A stretch of DNA of 64,000 nucleotides, taken from the NCBI GenBank assembly GCA_038496675.1, contig CM076653.1, positions 25,043,578-25,107,577 of the forward strand, given 5' to 3'. The translations under genes and the position numbers were made by a program. The notes under the pieces are model-generated. The model did no database searches. It worked only from the letters and a program-made list of their open reading frames with translations, and was not told the origin of the DNA. Position 1 is the first letter of the stretch. Each line of letters begins with the position of its first letter. This DNA comes from Rachycentron canadum (lineage: Eukaryota; Chordata; Actinopteri; Carangiformes; Rachycentridae). Shown here one piece after another: positions 51,915-63,230 of the stretch.

Positions 51915-52666
51915 CAATGAACAATTAAATGCATGTTTTTGTCATTGGTTGAATTTTCATTACCACATCATAGATTGATTGATTGGTTAAAGGGCACTCA
52001 GTGCCTTAATCATAATGCAAGCTTCCACTGAAGTAGCTCAGCGGAGAGCCCACTGCCGCCACTGATATTTCTGCTGAGAAGCTGAAACAGCAGTCCTCTC
52101 TTTGTCAGATCCCTGTAGGTATTTGTTAATGCAGAGATGGAGGAGCACCTTATAAACTATGCATGCCATCTCCCTCTGGCAACCACAAGTAGAGAGGATG
52201 ATGGCAGGAAAATGCTGGTTTCCATTAGTCCTATGAGGCTGGTTAACATAAAATTATCCTTGGGGTTACCGGGAAGCAGACAAAACTGGGGTGAGTGGTT
52301 CATTAGAGCTGATGCATAATGGACGCTGGACATGTACGAGGGCTGACTTACACAGTCACACTTTCCTGATATGTCTTTCACATCGATACAAACAAAAGTC
52401 CATTTCTTCCCCCCAGGCTTTAGGATAATTCAAAAAGAAACAGATGCACACATCAAATGCTGATATGCCCCAAAAAACAGATTCTGGTCCTGTGCCCCAT
52501 GAATTCTTCCTTAATGTGTTTCAGGATAAGATTTGTAGCAAGCCAAGCTCCCGATCAGTTCTGTGTAATCAAAGATGCCAACAGACGTCTCACAACATAA
52601 AATGGCTACAGCCTGAAAAGGCAATCAAGCATAAGCTATAGCAGTGTAGGAGAGAGGACCACTCAC

Positions 52667-52798
52667 CCCGCAGGAGGTCAGAGCTGGCATAAGGTGAACT
52701 GTACGTCCGAAACAACAGCCAGTCAAAGTCATCCTCCTCCCCCTGGGTGAAGTCACACAAATTGGGGTCTGAGTCCTCTTCAAACGTACAGCCAGCAG
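52667..52798 (-). CDS. ptpru: ptpru coding exon 2: start of MAM domain
   Basis: This 132-nt exon encodes the beginning of the extracellular MAM domain of a type IIb receptor tyrosine phosphatase. On the minus strand it follows a pyrimidine-rich acceptor ending TTTTTCCAG and is followed by a strong GTGAGT donor. It enters and leaves in phase 1. The peptide begins AGCTFEEDSDPNLCDF, with the first two MAM cysteines at exon residues 3 and 14, then an acidic run (GEEDDFDW) that matches the DDF-W core of R2B MAM domains. It ends in a split glycine codon that joins exon 3 correctly. As I remember the family, mammalian counterparts are about 123 nt, so this copy would be roughly three codons longer. 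The preceding exon with the start codon and signal peptide was not found. Numbering follows mammalian R2B genes. The assignment to PTPRU rather than PTPRK, M or T rests mainly on exons 3 to 7. Confidence 0.9.
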
Positions 52799-55225
52799 CT
52801 GGAAAAAGGAAAACATCAAAACAATGGTTATTACAGATTAGTTTGAAGATGATACATTGAAAAACGTGTGACGTGCCATTTCATTTAATTTTATTATTTT
52901 CAATGAAATTTTCTAATTAAAATTTCCTCTAAACACCAATCAAAAACTCAGAGATATTCCGATTATGTCATAAAAAAACAGCAAATATTTCCTTTTGAGA
53001 AACTGGAACAAAATAATGTTATATAATAATAAAGTTTATAAACTGATTTATCATAAATTATTAATTATCAAAATTGTCTTTCTCTTCATTAAATGTACCT
53101 AAAGTTTAGTCTTAAGGTGAGGTTTCCCCCGAACCTCTTTCTGTTATGGAGAATGTGAGAAAACTCTGTCATACAACCATAATGTCTTCTTCTAACATTG
53201 AATCTCCACTTGAATCTCAAACCAATCTTCCCAGCCAGCAACAATGAAATGCACAAGGCAACCACAATAACCACTTCTCTACCCTTTGAGGCCAAAGCAG
53301 TGACCTGTGTTTGCTACTGATGTGAACATGTGTTCACTACTGAGCTTTGCACTGCTGCTCTCAACCACAGGTCTGATGCTTTGGTATGAACTGCACAAGG
53401 GTCAGTGTAATAACGTGGTTTGGATAAATACAGTAACCCCAGAGCTGAAAAAACTATGACTTGTGGCCCTCTTACCCAAGTATCCCACTCTTTGCAATTG
53501 CAAAGATGCTTAAACATTTAAGAAAAATAGGAGATGTTGCACCAAAATACTGTCTGCACCAACCAGTGTCTTGAAACTCCAATATATACACATTAGAAAA
53601 GCAACTATAGTAGAATTACATAAAATATGTAGCTTTTAGAAGTGTCAGCCATGATCAGGTATTAAAAATACTTCATACTTTTGAATATCATTTTCTATTA
53701 TACACGGTGGTATGTGTGTTAAAAAATGCACAAAGCGAAATGTGTTCACAAGTGCAAAAATTTGCTCAAACCACCAGAAACGAGCAACGAGAAATAATTA
53801 CTTTGGACTCTTACAAAAGAACACAAGCCCTGGCAAAAGCAATAATTGCCCCTGTATCTGAGGAGAATTACCCCTCCCATAAAACGTCCACAAACAAGAC
53901 TACATATTCCAAAGCCCATTCACAAAGGCATATACAAATAGAAATAACATTTGGAGAGAGCAGGCACCCTAGGGAATCTAGTGATTATCATAATACCTCA
54001 CAACCTGCTATTCCATGTGCCAAAAAGCTAATTTTTTCAAATTATATTTAATAGCTATGGCTTTAATGGCCCTTGGGTCCTGAATAATGTGCTTCAGTCA
54101 TTGCTCTCCGCATCTGTTGCCATATTTCACATTAGTCCATCGGCATGAGAATTACAGTCTAACAGTGGGCAGTTTGGACAACCCAGTCATAAGACTAGAT
54201 CCTGTGCCTGTTATAATTGGAGCGGGACAGCACGAGGCACGACATGCTAATGACAGGAATAACCATGAGCAGATCCTGAAGGTGACCCCTGTGGTCTACA
54301 GCTTTATTACTGTTCGTTCTTTTCTCTAATCTCCCATTAAACCAATGGTCTTGATGTGACAGGCTGCAGACAAAAACGCAGGCAGCTTCACTGTAGTGAG
54401 GTTTCATTATTCTCATTTTTACTACCACTGTATCAGATATCCACAGCTTGCAACCATTAAAGGTTATTGTGATTGTTATGTTACGGGCCAAATAAAATGG
54501 AGGACAAAAGAAAAATTCTTTCATGGGCTTGAGTATTGTTTGAAATGTTTTCATATCCACGCCAATGCAATATCTAGGTTGTGGTACCCTAGGAAAACAA
54601 TCCATATTTTAAAATTACCTCAGTTTGACAAACATGACAAAACATGTTTTAACAAAGCATTAATTTCTATGAAGATACTCTCGCATCAAAATATCTTAGA
54701 TGCGGGAAATTTTCATTTCAATCTTGAAAAGAAAGATGCTGCTCTTGCCCTCAAATTACTTCTGACAAAATTCGAAAGAGAGACCAAAACATTAGGTGAA
54801 TAATAAATTGCAATGCCAAGCAAGAGCAGTGAGCAGGATATTCTTCTCAAAATAAAAAATTACTTAACATTCCAAACTTTTGTTGTTACATATTATCTAA
54901 ACAAAAACAAGTGTCGGAACTTTCTGCAAATGAAATGCAATTAAAAATGAACCCAATTTCCCGATTTAGACCAGTAGATAGAAAAGATTTAAGGTGGTGA
55001 CTGTGAACCTAACGTTCCTAGTTTGCATCTGACCAGGCATCTTTTCCTCGCACTTCCTGTCATTCATATTCTGGCAAATCTATACTTAATGTATTTAAAA
55101 TGTTAAAAACAGAGTCCCACTAACAGCTCCGTGAGTATGTACTTTGGAAAGCGTGCACTACATGCTTACAGTGCTAACATACTGATCGGAGGTAGAGCTG
55201 ATTAGAGCTGATTAAAGAAATGGAT

Positions 55226-55271
55226 TGGTTAATTAACCAATGTTAGCATGCTAACATTGGTTAATTAACCA
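55226..55271. repeat. Perfect 46-bp palindrome
   Basis: All 23 base pairs about the centre between 55248 and 55249 match. The central part is TTAGCATGCTAA. Each arm holds a nested 12-bp palindrome, GGTTAATTAACC, at 55227-55238 and 55259-55270. Just upstream is a short direct repeat GAGCTGATTAGAGCTGATTA. Confidence 0.97.
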
Positions 55272-58200
55272 TTTGCTCTCCAAAGTGAAGGTGAGGAAGC
55301 TTTTACCAGTATTTGCTCAAAAACCAAAGCATTAGACACAATCAAATGTTGACCTGATGATGGCGTTGATGATGATGAAACACAAACGTCTGTACATGTA
55401 TTCATCTAATTGTTGAGACATTTACCTGAAGAACAAAAGAAATGTAAAAACGTACTGGTTCACAAGAGAACATTTAGGGGCTCATCAAAGTCATCAGTCA
55501 AAATAAAGCAGTGGACTGTCTTACTGGCCAACCAAACACTGCCATTCCTGCAGCCACACCACAGGCACGTAATAACAGCTAACCCAGACTAATTACTTAA
55601 TTTTGAACACTAACTTTCACTAACCGTTCCAATGCTAAATGCTACAGGCACATTTTAGTTAGCACCGGATGAGTTCCTGCTGTTTAGATTAAAAGGTTAC
55701 AGTTGGTCTAAAGTGTTGAACTTTTTTCCGATGGTGTATTTACTGCAGCACAAGCACACTCGGAGTAGCCTTGCCCGCAGCTAACCTATTACATCGCTTT
55801 TGCACCTAACAGTGATTATAAGGTAAGATCAGAGTACATCTAGCATCATGTAAGCCCAGTCCGTTGAGTGATAGTAGCAGCCAACCAGCAGGGGAGGGAG
55901 AGTGGGTTTTCCCTCTAGGTTTGATTTATTGCCCCGCGCTGGGCTGTTACTGCACAGATCTGCTGCTAAGGCCAGGGGTTAATTGCCCCGCACTGGGGTC
56001 TATTTCTAATAGAACAGCTGGAGATATGGGACCTGACACATCCAAACGCTGGCACTATATTATTCCCTGCTGCTTCAGTAAATGAAGCTTACAAACTCCT
56101 CCCTATACAGAAGTCTTATCATGCAGAGGAAGGAAGCCAGGATCTGAGGCCGGCACTGCCTGGGAACATCATCTCCTCAGAATGAACCAGGAGACATCCA
56201 GCTCATCTATCATGACAAACACACTCCCCCCTCAGCTCCTGCTGGAGTGTGGGGGGTGTCAGTGGCTATTTTTTACCTGAATAATTACAGCATAATTTAG
56301 TACTTTGACCAGTGCAAAGTCAAGACACTGCCAAGATTTTGTGGCTGAGGTTCAGGCATGTTTCACAGTTTGTTCTGTTCTTCATGCTGTTAGCTGATAT
56401 AAATCAACCCCTATTTTAAATATATAGCTTTTCATCTGTTAATCTAACAACTAGTTCCATTTTTACTGTAAATTTAGTTACTTAGTCCTTTGTCCTTGGA
56501 GAAGCTATTTCTGGGGAACAAATTAATCCAACTCATGGACCCTGCAACATTAAAATGTGTTTGAGACTTCTAAGCCATTGTCATCATGTGTCTGATCTGC
56601 AGTATAAAAGTAGGTCTGTAGAAAGAGAAAATGGTAAAACAGATTTTTTTTTTTTTTTTTTTATTACAACCAAGCAATGGTTTCAAAGTTGCAACACCAA
56701 CAGAAAACGTGTTGAAACAGCTCCGCAGTGCCACATCCACCTGCTGTGTTGACCTGCATGTAGTGCAGCACTGCACCATTAGGAGGAATATAAGGGAGTG
56801 TGATCATGAGCGCAGTCATTTTGTTCACCGCTTATCTGAGTGTTTACCGTGAATTTAAACTTGATCTTGAGAATGTAGATCGCCCCAAAAATAAATTCAC
56901 ACTTAACCTTTCTGACTTCTAACAAACCAAAGTAACTGTCTGTCAGACAATGGATGCAGTAGCTCCTCTTTGATTTCATAAGGGCATAAAAAAAAAGGTG
57001 GCAACTTGTTTAGCAGACACTCCAATTTGCCGCCAGATTTGTGGTGGTACGTAAAAATGTTTTACTTTAGTTTTATGTATGCAGTTAATCAACACTGTGA
57101 GTCTCTCTCTGCTCATATCAGCTGTTAGTGTCATATGTAGACTCTCATATAAGATTTGGTATCGCCTCATCTGTTTACTTGTATAATCCCTTGCCTTGCT
57201 TTCTAATTAGAGTGTCAGTTATGCACAGTGAATAGTGTCAGAGTCTCTGTTTATCCCCTTTATTTGCATATGTTTTAAGCATAAGGAAGCTGCCCTAAGC
57301 TTATTTAAGGTGGTAGTACCCCAACAACTTTCCACTTGAATAAATCAAATACAACAAAACAGGGAGAAGTTGATATCAAAGACCTGGCAGAGCCCAACCT
57401 AATAATATTACCAGTAGTTGCTGGTTTACATTCAGTCAATACCACCTAAATGAAGAGTGGACAGCCATAAAAGTGCTTCTTAAAATGTATACTTTTTCAT
57501 TCCTAATACTCCAAAGCAAAATATGATCTGTCATTAGATACAGAAAACAATCCTTTGATCTCAAACACTGCAGTTAACAGCAGAGTCCAACACCACAGTG
57601 CAGTATTTACACAGATTGTAAATTGTATATTGCAAATTGTAGTACTTGTTTGAGTACCAAATTGTCATATAAACTACTCACAGAGGTAGTAAAAAATGTA
57701 TGTAAGGATGATGATTAAATTAGCACAAGCGATGCAATTTGGAGGAGGCATAGTATGAACTACAGGATCCCTGTCCATTGGTGCTCCTCTGGGACCACCC
57801 ATAACAATACAGACAGAAGAAGAGATAGATGCAGACCAGGCCTATATGCAGTAGTAAATTAGAGTTTCTAGAGTAGAAAAGCCAGTACAGTAATCACAGA
57901 TTGTCCCATAATGCACTTTCTGTAAGTGATCTTTTATTTTAATCAGCTTGATCAGCTGATTGGTAAGCACCTGTGCTGGCTGGTGGGCTGGTCCATAGTT
58001 CAGCGCTCTCTCTCTCTCTTCAAGCTGCTGAAACAGCACCTTTGAGGTGTTTAAGGCTTTCTTCAGTTTCATCATTTACTTGTTTATATCAATAACTTTC
58101 ATGCTGTAAGCTTTCTGAGATGAAAGTGAGTAAGTGTTTCAGAAGATGTCAAGCCTACAAATATTTAATACTTAACTTCAATGAAAAATAACAACAGTTA

Positions 58201-60779
58201 CGTATCTTGTTTTGATTTTCTTGAAATTTCTAGGATTTTTGGCCACCAGTCAGCGTTTGGCATTGTGTATGAGAGAGATTCACAAGCAGTCACAGAGGGG
58301 AGGAGAAAAAAAAAACAAAAATCAAACAAAGTATAGAAGTATGAGTGATGAACACACAGCTGGGTACGTGTGTGGCCTTCAAAAAGTCCTCCAATGCTTA
58401 TGGTCCGAGATTTATTAAGTCTCTGAGACTCACAAAGCAAAATACTTAAAACCCAGGCTCTAATTTATAACAAAAATAGTAAAGACTGATGTGGGTGTGG
58501 GCTGCGAGAAAACCATTCACAACCTTTGCTTTAATGCCAACTGCAAGCCATTGCCCTTAATTATCTGGCAGTCATGATGGATAATGAACACCAGAACCTG
58601 TGAAGTCACCTGGGAAATGCAGCGTGATGATGAGGCACGGATGCTTGTCATATCATCGTCAACAAATGGCAACTGAACCATGTTGGGAAGGGAGCCCATA
58701 CCTAAGAGCTCTTTTACTCCACACAGAAAGCCTCATCTAAGTCTGGGGTGACTGAGTGTCTGGCCGGTGGGGATCCAGGTGGGAATAGGTGAGTAATACT
58801 GGAGGCAGTTAGGAGGAGGAGAGTGCTTGATTTGCATTGCAGTGAGTGTGGCCCGATGCATCAGCAGGAGACAGGTATATTTATTCTCTACAGAGGCTCT
58901 CCTCCCCAGCACTCCCCTGGCTGCCTCTGAAAGCCATCCATCCCCACAGCTGAATACGCAATGAAATCATCTCTCTGCCTCCCCAGGCATTAATAACTCA
59001 ACCCTGGTGGCTGGATGGGCCCCGTCACACACAGAGGGCCAGGAAACAGATTGAGAGAAGAAAGGATTGGAGATGGTGAACAGGTACAGCAGAAGTGCTG
59101 AGCTTCAGGCTAGACTACACTAAAATATGCTGAAGAAAATAAGGGATTGTATGAAAATGATTGGTGTGGGGGATGAGGGTCTGAACCTCATGCATTATTA
59201 ATATTTTCTCTGGAAACTCCCCCTCATATGTTAACAATCTATGATGGCCTAATATTGGCCAATAACATGGCCAGGCCAATACATTGCCCAATATTAGCTA
59301 AATTCAGATATATTGGTGTAAATAACAAAAAATTGCAGTACAGAAATGTCAAGCTAGATTTGAAATAATGTACAAGTTTGAATTGTTTTTCCAGCAGTTC
59401 ATACAGAAATGCTGTTTTCAGTATGTATCTTGCTCACAGTTCTAAAATAAATCTAAGAAATCTGAAAGAACATGGTTGTTTATGGGCTGCCACTTGATAT
59501 ATTGTTATTGGAGTTTTTAAACTTTTATCAGCTTCAAAAATCCTGGTTTAAGGTTCTGTACAGATACAAAATAAACTAAAGGAAAGCTCCAGGCCAGTGA
59601 AAACTAATGCTGTGTGTGTAGAGATCCACGTTTTCTCTCTCTCAGAACAGAAATGAATCAAATGAGCGTCCAGTTAATTACGATGAAGATAATAAACCCC
59701 TAAACAATGTCTGTTTCACCTTCATATTTAAATATGTCATATATATATTCATATCACATTTTTAATAAAATAAAATCTAACTGTGGGATGAGAAAAAAAT
59801 ACACATACTCTTACCCTTCTCTGACCTCCTTTTGCTCTCCAGATAATAATTTTCATACCATCCTGTCGATTCAATGAAGTGAAGTTACATAGTTCAAGAA
59901 CAGTTTCTCTTTTCATCTTCCGAGGGCGAACAATGACAAAAAGGCTTCCTACAGCTGTATTCATGCTGAATCCTGAAACCCCAGTCAGCTGTAAATCATC
60001 TTGAAATGAATTTTGCCTTTACCTTAAAAAGAGTGGTAGAATATTTCATTCATTCATTCTTCATTCTCAGTGGTGGGATGATGATAAAAGTATCTAAGAT
60101 GTCAGTAGAATAAGAGTTAAAAATATGATTTTTTTTTTTAAGCTATTCCGAGGGCGACAAGTTGGGAAAACAAGGACACTAAGACAAAAGCAATCTGAGC
60201 TTGTTGTCTCCTGTTTCCCTTTCTTTGAGAAAGAAAGAAAACATCAATTATTCCGCTTCCCAGTTTCTGTGGGTTTCGGGTAGAGGGTAGGAGGAACCAC
60301 AATTCACACTGCTGATAAGGAGTTAGTTTTAATTATAGTCCCCCCCCCTTTTTTTCAAAATGTTGGTCTATTTTGAGCTGGCGTCTTTTCTCAGGCAGGG
60401 CTGGGTCGCTGTGCCACTCATCTCCACTTTGCATTTCACTTCACCTCCACAGAAAAAGAAATAACACATGGGGCACGAGTGGAGAGGCCCATACAACAAA
60501 TCAGTTTAATTAGCAAGAGAAAATCTCTCGTCTGGCGAATCACTTTTCAACATCTGTTTCATTTAGGCTCCAGCTTGATAAATTCTCTTTTGGATTAGAG
60601 CAATGTAAATGTGGGGAGACTTTGTAAAGGAACTAATTTGCAAATGTAAGCTCAAAACAAGGGAACAAAAACTGCAGTGTGATATAGTGAAGAGGGTCAT
60701 TGACACGGTGATGGACTGTAAGACACATCTCCTTCAACCATTTCCTATAAAAGTTTGTGAACATGAGAAATTATGTGCT

Positions 60780-61140
60780 GTAATTCAGCACGTGGTTTAT
60801 ATGATCATTCGATTTAGTGATTATTTGATCAGCTGAAAGATAATTAACAATAATTTCGCTGAATGATGAAATGTTAAGGTAAAAGTGCCAAACATTCACT
60901 GATCTTAGCCTCTAATATGTAACGATTTGCTGCGTCCCTGGTCTCTCTCACACAATACTGGCCTCATTAATTGATCAGTTTATTTAGCAGCTACTGTGGT
61001 AATCGAAAGTAGACACTGTTTCAGCCTCAGTTTCTAAAACATGAGAATTGCTCATTTTTGTCACTTGTAACCGTCAAATGTCTTTTTTTTTTCTTGACTG
61101 ATGGCCACATAAAACAAGGAATCTGAAGATGCCAACTGTA
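60780..61140 (+). mobile_element. Diverged MITE-like repeat, same family as 1979-2258
   Basis: AGTGCCAAACATTCACTGAT, then ATATGTAACGATTTGCTGC and AAAACAAGGAATCTGAAGAT, occur in the order expected for the 'agagctgcaac' family. A block of other sequence from about 60930 to 61010 seems to interrupt it. A second partial copy may be nested around 61020-61070. Confidence 0.45.
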
Positions 61141-62269
61141 AAGGTAAGTTAGACTGCACATGTGAGCAGTAGCTTTCAATGGGTGAAAATTCAAGGTAAT
61201 TTCAATTCAATAACCATTAAATACAAAGTTATTAAGTTCAACTACAGCACTATTTTTTTGTTGTTGTTTCTTTCTTCTCTTTTCTGAACTATTTCTTTTA
61301 TAACTAAATGTAATGTGAAAACAGCAAAAAGAATGGATTTTTATAGCAGCACATGTACTCATTATTTTTTACCCAGACTACTGATGCAGCTGCAACATAT
61401 TTGAAGGCAGTGTTTATGCTATTAGCGTTGACGTTTGAGCAATGTGAATATTGGAGCTTGATGCAACCTGATCCATAATATTTCCTCTGCAGTGAAATGA
61501 AAACACATCATGTGACAGTTGTAGAGCTCATAAAAAGGAGATAAAGATGACACTGACACACCTCACTTGTGAAATAATTGATGTCTTTAATTTAGATACT
61601 AACACATTATGACCCAATCACAATGATTCATAATGCATTTTAGCATGATGATGTAATTTAACTGTGCTTAAAAGGTGATTATGATCTGTCAAACATAAGA
61701 CATATTTAATTGTGAATACATTACTTGCAAGCACCAGCATCTCAGGGCTAGCGGTGGAATATGTGCATGAATGAAAAGCTAAACTATGCTGACTTGAAAA
61801 TGTCCACCTGTTAACGTTTCCTGTATGTTGTTGCAGCGACTGAACAGCTAAAGTAAATATTTTATTCATTCTCTGGCACGACAGTACGAAAACCACTTCC
61901 TGGTTCACAGACGGGTCATTCGTGTGTGAGGGAGAGCTCTGCCATCACGTCATACGAGTAAAGACATGATTTAAAGGTTTGTTTATAGGTCACGAGCGAG
62001 CTGTCTGGATTTAATGTCTGCAATTATTTCTTGTAAACAAAAATTTCCTACACAAACATGAACTACAGACTCGTATTTGGCACCCTAACTGACCTCAGCC
62101 TCTCGCATGCAACCCCCTGACAAGCTGAGCCAACTCCATTCGACTGTGCATCCTAATCAAACTGCCTGTAGCGTCCCAACTCACTGGAAAAGAAAGAAAA
62201 AAAAAAAAAAAACTGGTGTCTATCAAGTCGGCTAAACCACATACCCTGTAGCAGCTTCACCGCTCTGCT

Positions 62270-62342
62270 GCCTGTCAATTCCACTAACACAAAGGCAGCC
62301 AATTGCTGTCTCCACAACCTGCAGCCTTTCAATTCCACTAAC
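62270..62342. repeat. 19-nt direct repeat pair
   Basis: GCCTGTCAATTCCACTAAC (62270-62288) and GCCTTTCAATTCCACTAAC (62324-62342) differ at one position and are spaced 54 bp apart. Confidence 0.9.
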
Positions 62343-62884
62343 CCATATATAGGATCACATGAAGGGAGGGGAACAGGAGAGGAGCATTTCACTGAGTACC
62401 TCAGCTCACTGTGGCTTTTTTTTTTTTTAAATCGCTTGCTCCTTCTCCTTCACAATTTATTGTTCCCGTTGAGATGTGTGTGCTCTTTCTTTCTCTTGTT
62501 CTTTCTACATTTGGCATCAATGAAAAGTAGACAAAGAGCAGATAATTTTACCCTTTTTAAAAAGTAATATGATATTCTGCAAAGGATGTTAAAAGTACTG
62601 CATTTTGTAAAAGCCTAATCTTTTCGCTGCCATGGGATTCTTTCACAATGACGGGGAAATCAAACAGTCATACCATTTCAAATTTCACTTCAAAACAAAC
62701 AAAAAAAAGCTGTTCACACAAATCTGCACCTCCCACCACAAAAACTCACCCTCCATTTTAATACAGTCTCTACCTTTAAGTTTTAGTGAGACAAATCTGT
62801 ATTTAGCTCCAAAGGCCATGACTTATAGGCAAATACACATTTTAAAACCCTCGAGAACTATGGGAGGAATATTGACAGATTCTG

Positions 62885-63230
62885 AAAACTGAAAAAAAGC
62901 TTTTAAAGCTTGAAAACCAATGTTTGAAAGCTTGAAATCTAATATAGAAAAGGTTTTGCAAGATTGAAACTAAGTTTTGAAGGCTTGCATAATGTTTTGA
63001 TGGGCTGAAAAAAAAAATTAAATCCCTGAAAACATTATTTTGTCTCTGAGTTTTCTGTCTCCATAACTTCAGCACTTCTCTTTACAGTGATTCTCCAATA
63101 GGTTTTCAAAGGTTCAAATTTGTCAGTTTTCTTTTTTTCATGTTTGAAACCTTGTAAATAGTGATCTGAAAACTGATGAGAATATGTTGGGGGAAAAAGT
63201 TATTCAAACATTAAAACTTGAGTTTCAAAA
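62885..63230. repeat. Degenerate 'aagcttgaaa' repeat
   Basis: Units such as AAAGCTTGAAAACCAATGTT, GAAAGCTTGAAATC, AAGATTGAAACTAAGTTTTG and TGAAGGCTTGCATAATG recur at roughly 20-28 nt spacing. Complementary forms (GTTTGAAACCTTG, TTTTCAAAGGTTC) occur further on. It is probably a decayed tandem array. Confidence 0.45.

Larger units (their letters stand above)
21273..52666 (-). other. ptpru: ptpru intron 2
   Basis: This is the largest intron seen (31,394 positions including 392 N), separating the first two MAM exons. It contains a Tc1/mariner relic (21360-22082), a decayed MITE-like fragment (about 24056-24152), a hairpin at 27326-27371, a PIF/Harbinger fragment (about 30565-30712), GT, AC and CT microsatellites, a repeat at about 45450-45850 and an assembly gap (51523-51914). 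Stretches not listed separately, including 22.4-24.0, 24.2-27.3, 28-30.5, 32-34, 35-37.5, 38-39.2, 41-45.4 and 46-49.7 kb, show only unique AT-rich sequence and homopolymer runs such as A19 at 35108-35126 and A20 at 38151-38170. Confidence 0.85.

Noticed and set aside
51384..51978. Long frames on both strands across 51.4-52.0 kb.
   Set aside because: They run through the 392 N and the CT repeat, so the length carries no information.
53089..53295. Minus-strand hydrophobic peptide (VVIVVALCISLLLAG) 290 bp upstream of exon 2, resembling a signal peptide with a possible phase-1 donor.
   Set aside because: The frame starts at TTG, not ATG. An in-frame TAG lies a few codons upstream and the possible donor (GTTTGA) is weak. 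It cannot be the ptpru first exon as read.
54396..54803. 135-codon plus-strand frame.
   Set aside because: It starts at GTG and has no recognisable motif. The sequence texture looks more like non-coding unique sequence.
57842..58075. Minus-strand frame with a coiled-coil-like start (LKKALNTSKVLFQQLEERERA).
   Set aside because: It overlaps a short CT-type simple repeat, lacks splice or homology support, and is only 77 codons. Chance is likely.
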